Origin: an uncultured Ruminococcus sp. | GTDB taxonomy: Bacteria; Bacillota; Clostridia; Oscillospirales; Acutalibacteraceae | Direction: 5' to 3' | Assembly: GCA_902790475.1 (NCBI GenBank) | Contig: CADASG010000042.1 | Location: 1-51,273 of the forward strand | DNA length: 51,273 bases | Shown: in pieces, positions 25,336 through 34,260 of the stretch | Position numbering within the stretch: the first letter of the stretch is position 1 | How the letters are laid out: every line of letters begins with the position of its first letter | The notes under the pieces: model-generated | What the model was told of the DNA's origin: nothing | Database searches by the model: none | The model's input: the letters and a program-made list of their open reading frames with translations, nothing else | Made by a program: the position numbers and the translations under genes

Positions 25336-26532
25336 TTAAACACGATTTTTAAAATATACATATACTCCTGCGACCGCCGCTGTTAAGGTTACTATCAGAG
25401 CTATCCACAACGCTCCCGATTCGCCTGTAGCGATAACATCATTAGCATTTTTGACCGCGGCGACGGAATCCTTGGCGCTTTCGGGCGTCGCCTGATCGCG
25501 TGTCGCGGGCTTGGCAGCTGCCGTGGGCTTGGTAACCGCCTCGGTCGGCTGCGGTTTGCCGTCGGAAGCGTATCCTCCCGGCTCGGTCGTCTTAGGCGCG
25601 ATGCGGTCAAAGTGCATGACCGTATCGATCTCGGCTAACAGCGCGTCGTCGATCAAACCGTTTTTATATGCGTCGGATAATTCGGTGAACACGCCGTCTT
25701 TGTACAAGCGAACCTGACGTTCGCCGTGTGTGTAAACGTAATCTCCCATCGGACTGTAGTAGAGAACATCATCGTAACACCATTCGGGTTCTTTCACAAA
25801 CACCAGCTTCATGCCGTTGCTCAGGTTTAAAAACAGGAGCACAGTGTAGTCCTCCGGATCGCCCGACGTGTTGTACTGCGCCTTGAAATCACGCGCGATC
25901 TTCAGCTTTTCCGCGTCGTCAAGCGGCAGGGAGAAGTTGGGGTAATCGTCAAAATCACGCTCCGTATAGATTATATGATCCATGAACGAATCGTCTGAGG
26001 GCGTATGGCGGACAATGTTCAAAACCGTAGCCAGTTCATCAAGATCGGCGTCTTTGATCAGGCCGTCCGCGTAAGCGTCGGGTATTTCCGTAAACGTACC
26101 GTTCTTATACAATAACGGATACGGGTAAGCGTACGTGTATTGGTATTCTCCCATGTTGGAATACATGCAGACTGACGGATAACAATGTTCTCCGGGAGTT
26201 TCAACATACACAAGCTTCATGCCATTGCTCATTTCCAAAAAGCACTGCACCGTATAGTCCTCAGGTTTTCCGTCTTTATTATTAAACTGCTTTTGGTAAT
26301 CGCGCACGATTTGCAGCTCTTCCTTTTTGTCAAGCTCTACACACTTTTCAGGCAGTGCGAAGGGATCTTTCTCCGGGATATCCTCCTGGTCCGGGGTCGC
26401 GCTGCCGGCTTTGGCAGAGTAGTCCGCGCCGTCGGGTAAATAGCCCTGTGTTTCATACGCCGCCGCGGGCACGCAGGCAAAAACGCTCGTCAATAAGCCT
26501 ATGATACAAATAATAACCGCTGTTTTTTTCAT
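25336..26532 (-). CDS. Secreted membrane-anchored protein with two internal repeats
   Basis: A 398-residue surface protein, not recognised. After the signal peptide (to about residue 25) are two homologous units of about 105 residues (roughly 65-170 and 205-310). Each has a basic helix (IVRDYQKQFNN / IARDFKAQYNT), PEDYTVxxFLxxSNGMKLV, a Tyr-rich MGxYxYT strand, and a final LYKxGxFTExxDAYxxGLI. A Thr/Pro/Ala-rich stalk follows, then a C-terminal membrane segment with basic FKNRV. This anchor resembles that of the protein at 22218-23285. AAGGAGAGAGCATAA precedes the ATG, 13 bp after the anti-sigma gene. Position makes it a likely target or partner of the sigma/anti-sigma pair. Confidence 0.8.
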   Translation of the reverse strand: MKKTAVIICIIGLLTSVFACVPAAAYETQGYLPDGADYSAKAGSATPDQEDIPEKDPFALPEKCVELDKKEELQIVRDYQKQFNNKDGKPEDYTVQCFLEMSNGMKLVYVETPGEHCYPSVCMYSNMGEYQYTYAYPYPLLYKNGTFTEIPDAYADGLIKDADLDELATVLNIVRHTPSDDSFMDHIIYTERDFDDYPNFSLPLDDAEKLKIARDFKAQYNTSGDPEDYTVLLFLNLSNGMKLVFVKEPEWCYDDVLYYSPMGDYVYTHGERQVRLYKDGVFTELSDAYKNGLIDDALLAEIDTVMHFDRIAPKTTEPGGYASDGKPQPTEAVTKPTAAAKPATRDQATPESAKDSVAAVKNANDVIATGESGALWIALIVTLTAAVAGVYVYFKNRV

Positions 26533-26545
26533 TTATGCTCTCTCC

Positions 26546-27478
26546 TTAAATCGTTATATTAACTGATTGTTTCCCCGAAAGGATTTGGGTCACTGTTTTG
26601 GTGACCGGTTCGCCGTCCGCTGTTTTTCCGGCAAACGTGAAGGTATAGGTGCAGCCGGACGGAATATATTTGCGGCAATCGTACAAATTGAACCGGACAG
26701 TTTTTTCTCCGTTTTCTCCGTCGGTAAGCATACGCGAAACAACGCCGTCGATTTTTTTGTCGGCAGGCGCATAGTATGATGAAATCTCGCACAGTATATT
26801 CCCGTTTACGTTGTACGGACTGTCCGCCGCCGTGCGCACCGTAATTGTGCCGGTATATAGCTCGCTGACTTTCAGCATATCGGGGGGGATTTCAACCTCG
26901 CGAGCCGATTCGTTTCGAGCGGAAGCAGAGTTGCTTCCACCGGAAGACGAGCTGTCGGAAGCGGAAGCCGGATAGATATCGTTTTCCATGATTTCCCATG
27001 AATCGGAAAGCTGATATCTTTCCTCACTGTAGGGATATTGTGTGCCGTTGTCCTCAGTGGGTTCGGTTTTTTTCTCGGCAGGAACGGTATTTGCTCTCGC
27101 TTCGGCAGAGGCTTCGGTAGGCTTGGGCTGTGTAGGCTCCGGCTCTGTAGGCGGTTCCTCGGTCGGTTTGGCAGTCGGTGTTGTCGGGTGAGTTTCTGTT
27201 GGCTTGACTTTTGTTGAAGCTTCTGTCGGAGCTTCCGTTGACTTTGTAACAGTCTGCGGCTTAACGGGAACAGGGGATTGAGGCGAAATCGGAGCCTGAC
27301 TTGTAAAGATGACCGCGAATACGGTCACCGCCACAGCCAGCACTACGCCTGCCGCGGAGCCTATCACATAGGGGCGCAGATACAAAGGCTTTTTCTTCGG
27401 CTTTGCATTCAGAGCTTTTTCGATCCAGCTTTCGGGTACTTCAAAGTTCTTTGCAGCGTTAAAATTCACCTTTTTCAT
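26546..27478 (-). CDS. Probable transmembrane anti-sigma factor with Pro/Thr stalk
   Basis: A 310-residue single-pass protein. The short cytoplasmic N-terminus (about 35 residues, VPESWIEKALNAKPKKK) is followed by one membrane segment (about 38-62), a long external Pro/Thr/Glu-rich stalk with many PTE and PTEAS repeats (about 70-140) and a C-terminal folded domain (about 195-310) rich in beta strands. The start codon overlaps the sigma-factor stop (ATGA), the arrangement typical of ECF sigma/anti-sigma pairs. The cytoplasmic part is short and I see no zinc-binding HxxxCxxC motif, so it would not be a classical ZAS-type anti-sigma. Inference: the external domain senses a surface signal, as RsgI proteins do in cellulolytic clostridia. 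Confidence 0.7.
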   Translation of the reverse strand: MKKVNFNAAKNFEVPESWIEKALNAKPKKKPLYLRPYVIGSAAGVVLAVAVTVFAVIFTSQAPISPQSPVPVKPQTVTKSTEAPTEASTKVKPTETHPTTPTAKPTEEPPTEPEPTQPKPTEASAEARANTVPAEKKTEPTEDNGTQYPYSEERYQLSDSWEIMENDIYPASASDSSSSGGSNSASARNESAREVEIPPDMLKVSELYTGTITVRTAADSPYNVNGNILCEISSYYAPADKKIDGVVSRMLTDGENGEKTVRFNLYDCRKYIPSGCTYTFTFAGKTADGEPVTKTVTQILSGKQSVNITI

Positions 27479-27966
27479 TTTTCGTCACCTCCGTAAACGG
27501 CTTTGAGCATATCTCTTCCGCGTTTAAGCATGACCTTGACAGTGTTTGGATTTCTGCCCAACAGCCGCGCGATCTCGTCGACCTTGCACCCCTCGCAGTA
27601 ATGAAGGTACAATATCTCGCGGTAATCGGGCTTGAGCTTCATAAGCGCCCACGAAACGTCCAGCGTATCGTCCGACTGACAATACGACGGTTCTTCCGTA
27701 ACTTCTTCAAACGACACTGTGCGCCTGTTCTTTTTGCGCAGATTGTGACACTCGTTAACCGCCACGCGCAGCAGCCAGTTTTTTAAATGGTTCTCATCGC
27801 TGAGCTTCGGCTGCTTTGTCAACAGCTTGACAAAGGTGTTTTGAAAGCAGTCCTCCGCGTCGGCGTGGTTTTGAAGCTGCATCATGCAGACGCCTGCCAC
27901 AGCCTGCGCAAATTCACGCAGAACTTCCTCATATGTATAGCCTGCGTACAGCGCCGATTTTGCCAT
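27475..27966 (-). CDS. ECF-type RNA polymerase sigma factor
   Basis: A 163-residue sigma-70 family protein that directs polymerase to a small regulon. Region 2 shows the ECF signature NHADAEDCFQNTFVKLLT (about 33-50) and HLKNWLLRVAVNECHN. Region 4 shows LPDYREILYLHYCEG-like sequence (LKPDYREILYLHYCEG) and the recognition helix IARLLGRNPNTVKVMLKRGR. GAGAGAGAGG lies directly before the ATG. It heads a tight minus-strand operon: sigma, anti-sigma, repeat surface protein, BIG2 protein. Such sigmas often drive their own operon; an autoregulated promoter would lie in 27967-28040, where I cannot name one. Confidence 0.92.
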   Translation of the reverse strand: MAKSALYAGYTYEEVLREFAQAVAGVCMMQLQNHADAEDCFQNTFVKLLTKQPKLSDENHLKNWLLRVAVNECHNLRKKNRRTVSFEEVTEEPSYCQSDDTLDVSWALMKLKPDYREILYLHYCEGCKVDEIARLLGRNPNTVKVMLKRGRDMLKAVYGGDEK

Positions 27967-28039
27967 TCCTCTCTCTCCCCTCTATAAAATATAACAATTC
28001 AGAACTCCGTTTGGTTACAATAAATTTTTTCCAAAAATA

Positions 28040-28068
28040 TAAAGAGGTCGTTTTGCCGACCCCTTTTT
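28040..28068 (-). terminator. Terminator after the spore-coat pair
   Basis: GGGGTCG and CGACCTC (minus strand) form a stem followed by TTTATATTTTT. On the plus strand the hairpin is followed by TTTTT. It lies just after the coat-protein stop at 28071. Confidence 0.6.
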
Positions 28069-28070
28069 CG

Positions 28071-28322
28071 TTACTGCGCCGCGTTTGCGAACTGCATTTT
28101 GATTTCGTTGATCTTGGTCTGTTGTACCTGTTCCGAGGGGTACCAGCCCTTTGCCTGCATTTTGTCATAGGTCTGCTGCTGCATACCGAGCACGGTGTTG
28201 AGCGAATCATTGAACGCCGCGCGAACCTCCTGAGTGGAAGCCTCCAGGCTGCCGTGCATAAGCAGGTCGCACGCGCCCTTTTCCAGCATCAGCATGTTTT
28301 CCATAAGGTTTCTGTCGTCCAT
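28071..28322 (-). CDS. Small spore coat protein, CotF-like
   Basis: An 83-residue, mostly helical protein with Met/Gln-rich sequence: NLMENMLMLEKGACDLLMHG and a second helix VRAAFNDSLNTVLGMQQQTY, then KMQAKGWYP. This pattern matches the Coat F domain of spore-coat proteins in clostridia and bacilli, a four-helix unit that coats the spore. TAAGGAGGACAGGC precedes the ATG, only 11 bp after the stop of a 57-residue gene of similar character, so the two are co-transcribed. Confidence 0.82.
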   Translation of the reverse strand: MDDRNLMENMLMLEKGACDLLMHGSLEASTQEVRAAFNDSLNTVLGMQQQTYDKMQAKGWYPSEQVQQTKINEIKMQFANAAQ

Positions 28323-28333
28323 GCCTGTCCTCC

Positions 28334-28507
28334 TTAGAGCAATTGATACAGATTTTGAAAAATGGTGTGGTGCTGCTGCTCAAGCTGACGGGCGAAGCTT
28401 TTTAGCTCGCCGTCTTGAAGCTGCTGCGCCGCGTTGCAGCACTGAGTCTGAAAATGCTGTTCATGACCCAGCGCGTCCTGCACATAGAGCAATTCTTTGT
28501 CGGTCAT
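28334..28507 (-). CDS. Very small spore-coat-associated protein (57 residues)
   Basis: A short gene found by reading the minus strand: ATG at 28507, preceded by GGGAGGGATAATAA, stop TAA at 28336-28334. The product begins MTDKELLYVQDALGHEQHF, contains QCCNAAQQLQDGELKSFA and ends HHTIFQNLYQLL. It is helical and rich in Gln, Leu and His, the composition of the short partners that precede CotF-like genes in clostridia. It ends 11 bp before the CotF-like start and shares its transcript. Expression in the mother cell during sporulation is expected but no sigma-E or sigma-K promoter was identified. Confidence 0.8.
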   Translation of the reverse strand: MTDKELLYVQDALGHEQHFQTQCCNAAQQLQDGELKSFARQLEQQHHTIFQNLYQLL

Positions 28508-28552
28508 TTATTATCCCTCCCAAATCGAACTGCTTCTATTATGCGCGGATAC

Positions 28553-29131
28553 TCACATATTATACGTATCGGGACAGACCTCTTTGATTTTTTCGCGCAG
28601 ATTTAAAAAATCGGCAAATGCCTCCGGCTTTTTTCGCGGATCGCGCAGCACCGCGGCAGGGTGGAGCATCGCCGTCATCCAAATACCGCCCTTTTTGAAC
28701 CAAACTCCGTGCTCGCGTGTGATGCGCAGGTCGGGCTTTATGATGCGGCAGCCGGCGATCCTGCCCAGACAGACGATGATCTTGGGGCGTATCAGACTCA
28801 CCTGACTGCGCAGCCAGTTTATGCACTGCTCCTGCTCCTCGGGCTTTGGGTCGCGGTTGTGCGGCGGACGGCACTTGACGATATTTGCTATGTAAATATT
28901 CGTGTGGCGGTCAAGGTCTACGGCGCAGAGCATTTTGTCGAGCAGGATACCGCCCTTGCCGACAAACGGCTCGCCCTGAAGATCCTCGTTTTCCCCGGGA
29001 CCTTCGCCGATAAACATCACCTCGGAGTTAGGATTGCCCACGCCTACTACAACGTTTGTGCGTGTTTTGCACAGCTCGCACCGCTGACAGGCAAGACATG
29101 CGGCGTTGAGCTCGTCCCAGCTTTGGATCAT
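28553..29131 (-). CDS. Uracil-DNA glycosylase, family 4 ([4Fe-4S])
   Basis: Removes uracil from DNA. The 192-residue length is normal for family 4. The cluster cysteines start as CLACQRCELCKTR (about 12-24), then the active-site water-activating motif GEGPGENEDLQGEPFVG, NIVKCRPPHNRDPKPEE, CLGRIAG, and the HPAAVLRDPRKK loop that enters the DNA. GAGGGTGAAAAA precedes the ATG. It lies 45 bp upstream of the spore-coat pair on the same strand; shared transcription is possible. Nothing unusual. Confidence 0.95.
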   Translation of the reverse strand: MIQSWDELNAACLACQRCELCKTRTNVVVGVGNPNSEVMFIGEGPGENEDLQGEPFVGKGGILLDKMLCAVDLDRHTNIYIANIVKCRPPHNRDPKPEEQEQCINWLRSQVSLIRPKIIVCLGRIAGCRIIKPDLRITREHGVWFKKGGIWMTAMLHPAAVLRDPRKKPEAFADFLNLREKIKEVCPDTYNM

Positions 29132-29169
29132 TTTTTCACCCTCGATCTGAAATATTTTCCCGTATAATG

Positions 29170-29198
29170 TTGCAAACAGCGCGATTTAGGTGTAAAAT
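29170..29198 (+). promoter_or_regulatory. Predicted pduL promoter (TTGCAA type)
   Basis: TTGCAA (29170-29175), 17-bp spacer, TAAAAT (29193-29198), followed by ATACTTCGGAG. The pckA promoter has TATAAT followed by ACACTTTGAGG, so the similarity extends past the -10 box. Confidence 0.55.
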
Positions 29199-29317
29199 AT
29201 ACTTCGGAGTCTGATAATTCCCTGTCGCACAGAAGCGCGGCGGTGGATTTTAGGGGCTCCCTTTATAACCGTGCTGCCGTTCGCACACGGAAATTTTATG
29301 AATGGTGGAAAGACAAA

Positions 29318-29887
29318 ATGAAAATCATGGTAGAAACCTCTGCTCATCACGTGCATGTTTGCAGAGACACCCTTGACGTTCTCTTCGGCAAGGATTATCA
29401 GTTGACAAACAAAAAGGATTTATCTCAGCCCGGTCAGTTCGCCTGCACCGAAAAGGTGACCGTTGTAGGTCCCAGAGGCGATATGACTATGTCTATCCTC
29501 GGTCCCGAACGTCCTGCCGATCAGGTTGAGATCAGCCTGACCGACGCCAGAAAGCTCGGTGTGACCGCTCCCGTAAGAGAATCCGGAGATATCGACGGTA
29601 CTCCCGGCTGCAAGCTGGTAGGTCCCGAGGGTGAGGTCGAGATAGCTCAGGGCGTTATCGTTGCAAAGCGCCACATCCACTTTGATCCCAAAACCGCCGA
29701 GGAATACGGCTTGGAGGACAAGCAGGTAGTTTCCGTCAAGGTCGGCATGGGCACAGGCAGAGAGGTAGTGTTCGGCGACGTTGTGATCCGCGTCAGCACC
29801 AAATTCGCGCCTGCTATGCACATCGACACCGATGAAAGCAACGCCGCAGGACTCACAGGAACCTGCGACGGCGAGATTTTAGCATAA
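29318..29887 (+). CDS. pduL: Phosphate propanoyl/acetyltransferase, PduL family
   Basis: Interconverts acyl-CoA and acyl phosphate, here probably acetyl-CoA to acetyl phosphate for ATP formation with acetate kinase. The 189-residue protein has two beta-barrel halves, each with zinc-binding His motifs: SAHHVHVCRDTL near the N-terminus, KRHIHFDPKTAEEYGL in the middle, and the final MHIDTDESNAAGL. The start at 29318 (MKIMVETSAHHVH) is preferred; a longer frame from 29243 adds 25 residues not typical of the core. No microcompartment shell genes or encapsulation peptide are visible, so this is a free-standing form used as the main phosphotransacetylase. A family B repeat lies between its stop and its terminator. 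Confidence 0.93.
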   Translation: MKIMVETSAHHVHVCRDTLDVLFGKDYQLTNKKDLSQPGQFACTEKVTVVGPRGDMTMSILGPERPADQVEISLTDARKLGVTAPVRESGDIDGTPGCKLVGPEGEVEIAQGVIVAKRHIHFDPKTAEEYGLEDKQVVSVKVGMGTGREVVFGDVVIRVSTKFAPAMHIDTDESNAAGLTGTCDGEILA

Positions 29888-29896
29888 AATCCGGTA

Positions 29897-29989
29897 AAGG
29901 CAACACCGCACAATTCAAGGCGCACGACTTGCCTTTTCTTATTCCGTCAGCTTGCCCAAAAAATCTCGGCAAGGCGACAGCCTTACCTC
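29897..29989 (+). repeat. Interspersed repeat family B, full copy 2, inside the pduL 3' UTR
   Basis: Starts AAGGCAACACCGCACAATTC 10 bp after the pduL stop and ends in GGCGACAGCCTTACCTC. Its middle (CACGACTTGCCTTTTC) differs slightly from the other two copies. Confidence 0.9.
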
Positions 29990-30048
29990 AATTTATTTGT
30001 GCAACCTGACGAAAAATCTTACTGCGCAATCCGCATAAAAGACAATCA

Positions 30049-30080
30049 AACGGCGGCTCCCCGGAGCTGCTGTTTTTTTA
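30049..30080 (+). terminator. Terminator of pduL
   Basis: AACGGCGGCTC pairs with GAGCTGCTGTT over 11 positions with two or three wobble pairs, followed by TTTTTTT. It is 160 bp past the pduL stop because a repeat lies between. Confidence 0.85.
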
Positions 30081-30094
30081 TTGGTATTTGAAAA

Positions 30095-30834
30095 TCATAT
30101 CACAAATCCTCCGTTGACGCCCAGCACCTGTCCCGTGATGAACTTGGCGCGGCTTGAGCACAGGAACACAGCCGCGTCGGCGATATCCTTGGGCGTGCCG
30201 AGGGCGCCCAGAGGGGTCTCCTCTTTGAGCGCGTCAAGGGTTTCTTCGTCAAAGCCGCTCATCATGTCGGTCATCACCACGCCCGGGGCGATGCAGTTGA
30301 CGCGTATTCCCGACAGCCCCAGCTCCTTGGCGAGCGCCTTGGTAAAGCCGATGACTCCTGCCTTGGCGGCGCTGTAATGAACCTCGCACGACGCGCCCGT
30401 CTGTCCCCACATGGAGCTGACATTCAGGATCACGCCGCTGTGACGGGGGAGCATAAAGCGCTTTACAGCCTCGCGCGAGCAGTAGAACACGCCGTCGAGA
30501 TCCGTTCCGGTCATCGAGCGCCAGTCGTCGTCGGTGATATCGACAAACAGCTTTTGCTGCGCGATACCTGCGTTGTTTACCAGTATGTCCAAAGCGCCGA
30601 GCTGTCTCTCGATCTCATCAAACATAGAGCGGACGCTGCCGCTGTCTGCGACGTCCGCCTGAACCGGCACGGCGTCTGCTCCGTAGCTCTCGCGCAGGAT
30701 ACCGGCGAGGCGTTCGGCTTTTTCCCGGCTCTTGCGGTAATGCACAGCGACATTGCAGCCTGTTTGCGCAAAGGCGACGCAGATCGCGGAACCGATGCCG
30801 CCTGCGCCGCCTGTGACCAATACGTTCCTGCGCA

Positions 30835-30835
<1 letters not shown>
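30095..30835 (-). CDS. fabG: Short-chain dehydrogenase, FabG-like (3-oxoacyl-ACP reductase)
   Basis: A 246-residue classical SDR that likely reduces 3-oxoacyl-ACP with NADPH in fatty acid synthesis. It shows the cofactor loop TGGAGGIGSAI (about 8-18), NNAGIAQ, catalytic Ser in NVSSMWG and the YSAAKAG pair (Tyr and Lys), then INCIAPG-like VNCIAPGVV, and the C-terminal GQVLGVNGGFV. Its ATG shares one base with the glnS stop (TAATG), so translation is coupled to glnS. No other fatty acid genes are adjacent, so the substrate could be another ketone; the FabG name is based on overall resemblance. Confidence 0.85.
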
Positions 30836-32517
<1,682 letters not shown>

Positions 32518-32528
32518 AGTGTTTCCTC

Positions 32529-33986
32529 TTAATTATTCAGTATTTCCAAGCCCTTTTCAAGTCTTGCAAGCGATTCTTCTCTGCCTAAGATATCCAAGAT
32601 CTCGATAGCGCCGCCGGGGGTCACGGTCTTTCCTGCGGCGGCTATGCGCACCGGCCACATTACGGTTCCGTTTTTCAGTTCCTTTTCCTTCGCCATGTTT
32701 ATCAGGCAGTCGTGGATCGGCTCGGCTTCCCACGCGGACAGAGCTTTTAGGCGCTCATATGCCTCGCTGAGCACTCCGGGAGCGTTGTCCAAATTGGTTT
32801 TGCTCTTTTTGTTGACAAAGAGCTGCTTGTCGTATTCGGGCAGTGCGGCGAAGAAGTCGATCATTTCGGGTATCTGGGTAAGCTGCGTCACTCGCTTTTG
32901 CAGGATCTCCGCGAATTTTTCATACGGCATATCCTTTTCGCCGAACACCTGACGGTAATACGGCATGGCGGCGGCGGTGAATTCATCGGCGCTCATCGCT
33001 TTTATGTACTCGCCGTTGAACCAGCTCAGCTTGTCGTAGTCGAACACGGCAGGGGATTTGCTGATACCGTCGATCGAAAACGCCTGCTCCAGCTCGCCGA
33101 GGGTGAATATCTCCGTGTTGTCCTTGGGACACCAGCCCAGCAGGGCGATGTAGTTGATGATCGCCTGCGGCAGATAGCCGTCCTCTATCAGGTCATAGAA
33201 GCCCGTAGCGCCGTGGCGCTTCGAGAGCTTCGACACGTTGCCGTCCTCGTCCTTGCCCATGATCAGCGGCAGGTGGATATATGTGGGGATCTCCCAGCCG
33301 AACGCCTCATACAGCAGATTGTATTTGGGAGTGGAGCTCAGGTATTCCGAGCCGCGCACCACGTGGGTGATGCCCATGGTGTGGTCGTCGATGACGTTGG
33401 CGAAGTTATAGGTAGGATAGCCGTCGGTCTTTATCAGGATCTGATCCTGCAGCTCGCTGTTCTCTACGGTGATATCGCCGAACACCGCGTCGGAAAAGGT
33501 CGTGCTGCCCTCGAGCGGCATTTTTTGACGGATCACATAGGGAGTGCCCTCAGCCAAAAGGCGGTCGATCTCCTCCTGCGGCAGATCGCGGCAGTGACGG
33601 TCGTAGCCGCCGCCGGCGCTCTCGCTCTGGATCGCTTCAAGGCGCTCCTTTGTGCAGAAGCAGCGGTAAGCCTTGCCCTCGTTTATCAGCTGCTCGGCAT
33701 AGGGAAGGTACATATCTCTGCGCTCGCTCTGTACATAGGGACCGAAGTCTCCGCCGACGTCGGGACCTTCGTCGTGTTTCAGTCCCGCAAGTTTAAGCGT
33801 GTTATAGATAAAGTCCACCGCGCCCTCGACCAGGCGTTCGCGGTCGGTGTCCTCGATGCGAAGAATGAATTTTCCGCCCTGCGATTTTGCGACAAGGTAT
33901 TCATACAGCGCGGTTCTCAGATTTCCCACATGCATAAAGCCCGTAGGACTGGGAGCATAGCGGGTTCTGACGGTTTTTTCAGCCAT
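32529..33986 (-). CDS. gltX: Glutamyl-tRNA synthetase
   Basis: Attaches glutamate to tRNA-Glu. With the start at 33986 (MAEKTVRTRYAPSPTGF) the protein has 485 residues, the usual length. Class I motifs are APSPTGFMHVGNL and KLSKRHGA (about 240-247); IEDTDRERLVEGAV is also typical. The frame stays open for 77 further codons upstream, but that stretch is read through a family B repeat and low-complexity sequence, has no ribosome binding site and no place in the family; it is rejected. GGATGGTGATTTT precedes the chosen ATG. First gene of the gltX-glnS-fabG operon. Confidence 0.97.
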   Translation of the reverse strand: MAEKTVRTRYAPSPTGFMHVGNLRTALYEYLVAKSQGGKFILRIEDTDRERLVEGAVDFIYNTLKLAGLKHDEGPDVGGDFGPYVQSERRDMYLPYAEQLINEGKAYRCFCTKERLEAIQSESAGGGYDRHCRDLPQEEIDRLLAEGTPYVIRQKMPLEGSTTFSDAVFGDITVENSELQDQILIKTDGYPTYNFANVIDDHTMGITHVVRGSEYLSSTPKYNLLYEAFGWEIPTYIHLPLIMGKDEDGNVSKLSKRHGATGFYDLIEDGYLPQAIINYIALLGWCPKDNTEIFTLGELEQAFSIDGISKSPAVFDYDKLSWFNGEYIKAMSADEFTAAAMPYYRQVFGEKDMPYEKFAEILQKRVTQLTQIPEMIDFFAALPEYDKQLFVNKKSKTNLDNAPGVLSEAYERLKALSAWEAEPIHDCLINMAKEKELKNGTVMWPVRIAAAGKTVTPGGAIEILDILGREESLARLEKGLEILNN

Positions 33987-34142
33987 AAAATCACCATCCA
34001 AAGTATTGTGGGAACCATCAGGCTCCCTTATCCAATTGATTATACCACAAAGCGGTTCGTTTTTCAATAAAAAAATAACGGCAGACTGCAAAAGCAATTG
34101 CAAACCCACGCGGCGTATGTTATTATATAACTGTGATATTAT

Positions 34143-34234
34143 GGCAACACCGCACAATTCAAGGCGCCCGGCTTGCTTGAATCTTATTCCGTCAGCTTGC
34201 CCAAAAAATCTCGGCAAGGCGACAGCCTTACCTC
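34143..34234 (+). repeat. Interspersed repeat family B, full copy 3
   Basis: Nearly identical to 23543-23636, including the segment CCCGGCTTGCTTGAATC. It lies in the divergent gap between gltX and the zinc-ribbon gene, ending 27 bp before the latter's start codon. Confidence 0.9.
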
Positions 34235-34260
34235 AATTCCCAAATCAAAGGAGCGATACT

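Noticed and set aside
29318-29887. PduL as part of a bacterial microcompartment locus
   Set aside because: No shell protein, aldehyde dehydrogenase or diol dehydratase gene is in the neighbourhood and no encapsulation helix is visible at the N-terminus.
32898-34070. A 390-codon open frame antisense to gltX, and another at 4569-5825 antisense to the NuoF-like gene
   Set aside because: Both are mirror frames of strongly conserved genes and contain no recognisable domain or start signal.
33987-34217. N-terminal extension of GltX by 77 residues
   Set aside because: It is read through a repeat B copy, is absent from the family, and the ATG at 33986 has the ribosome binding site.
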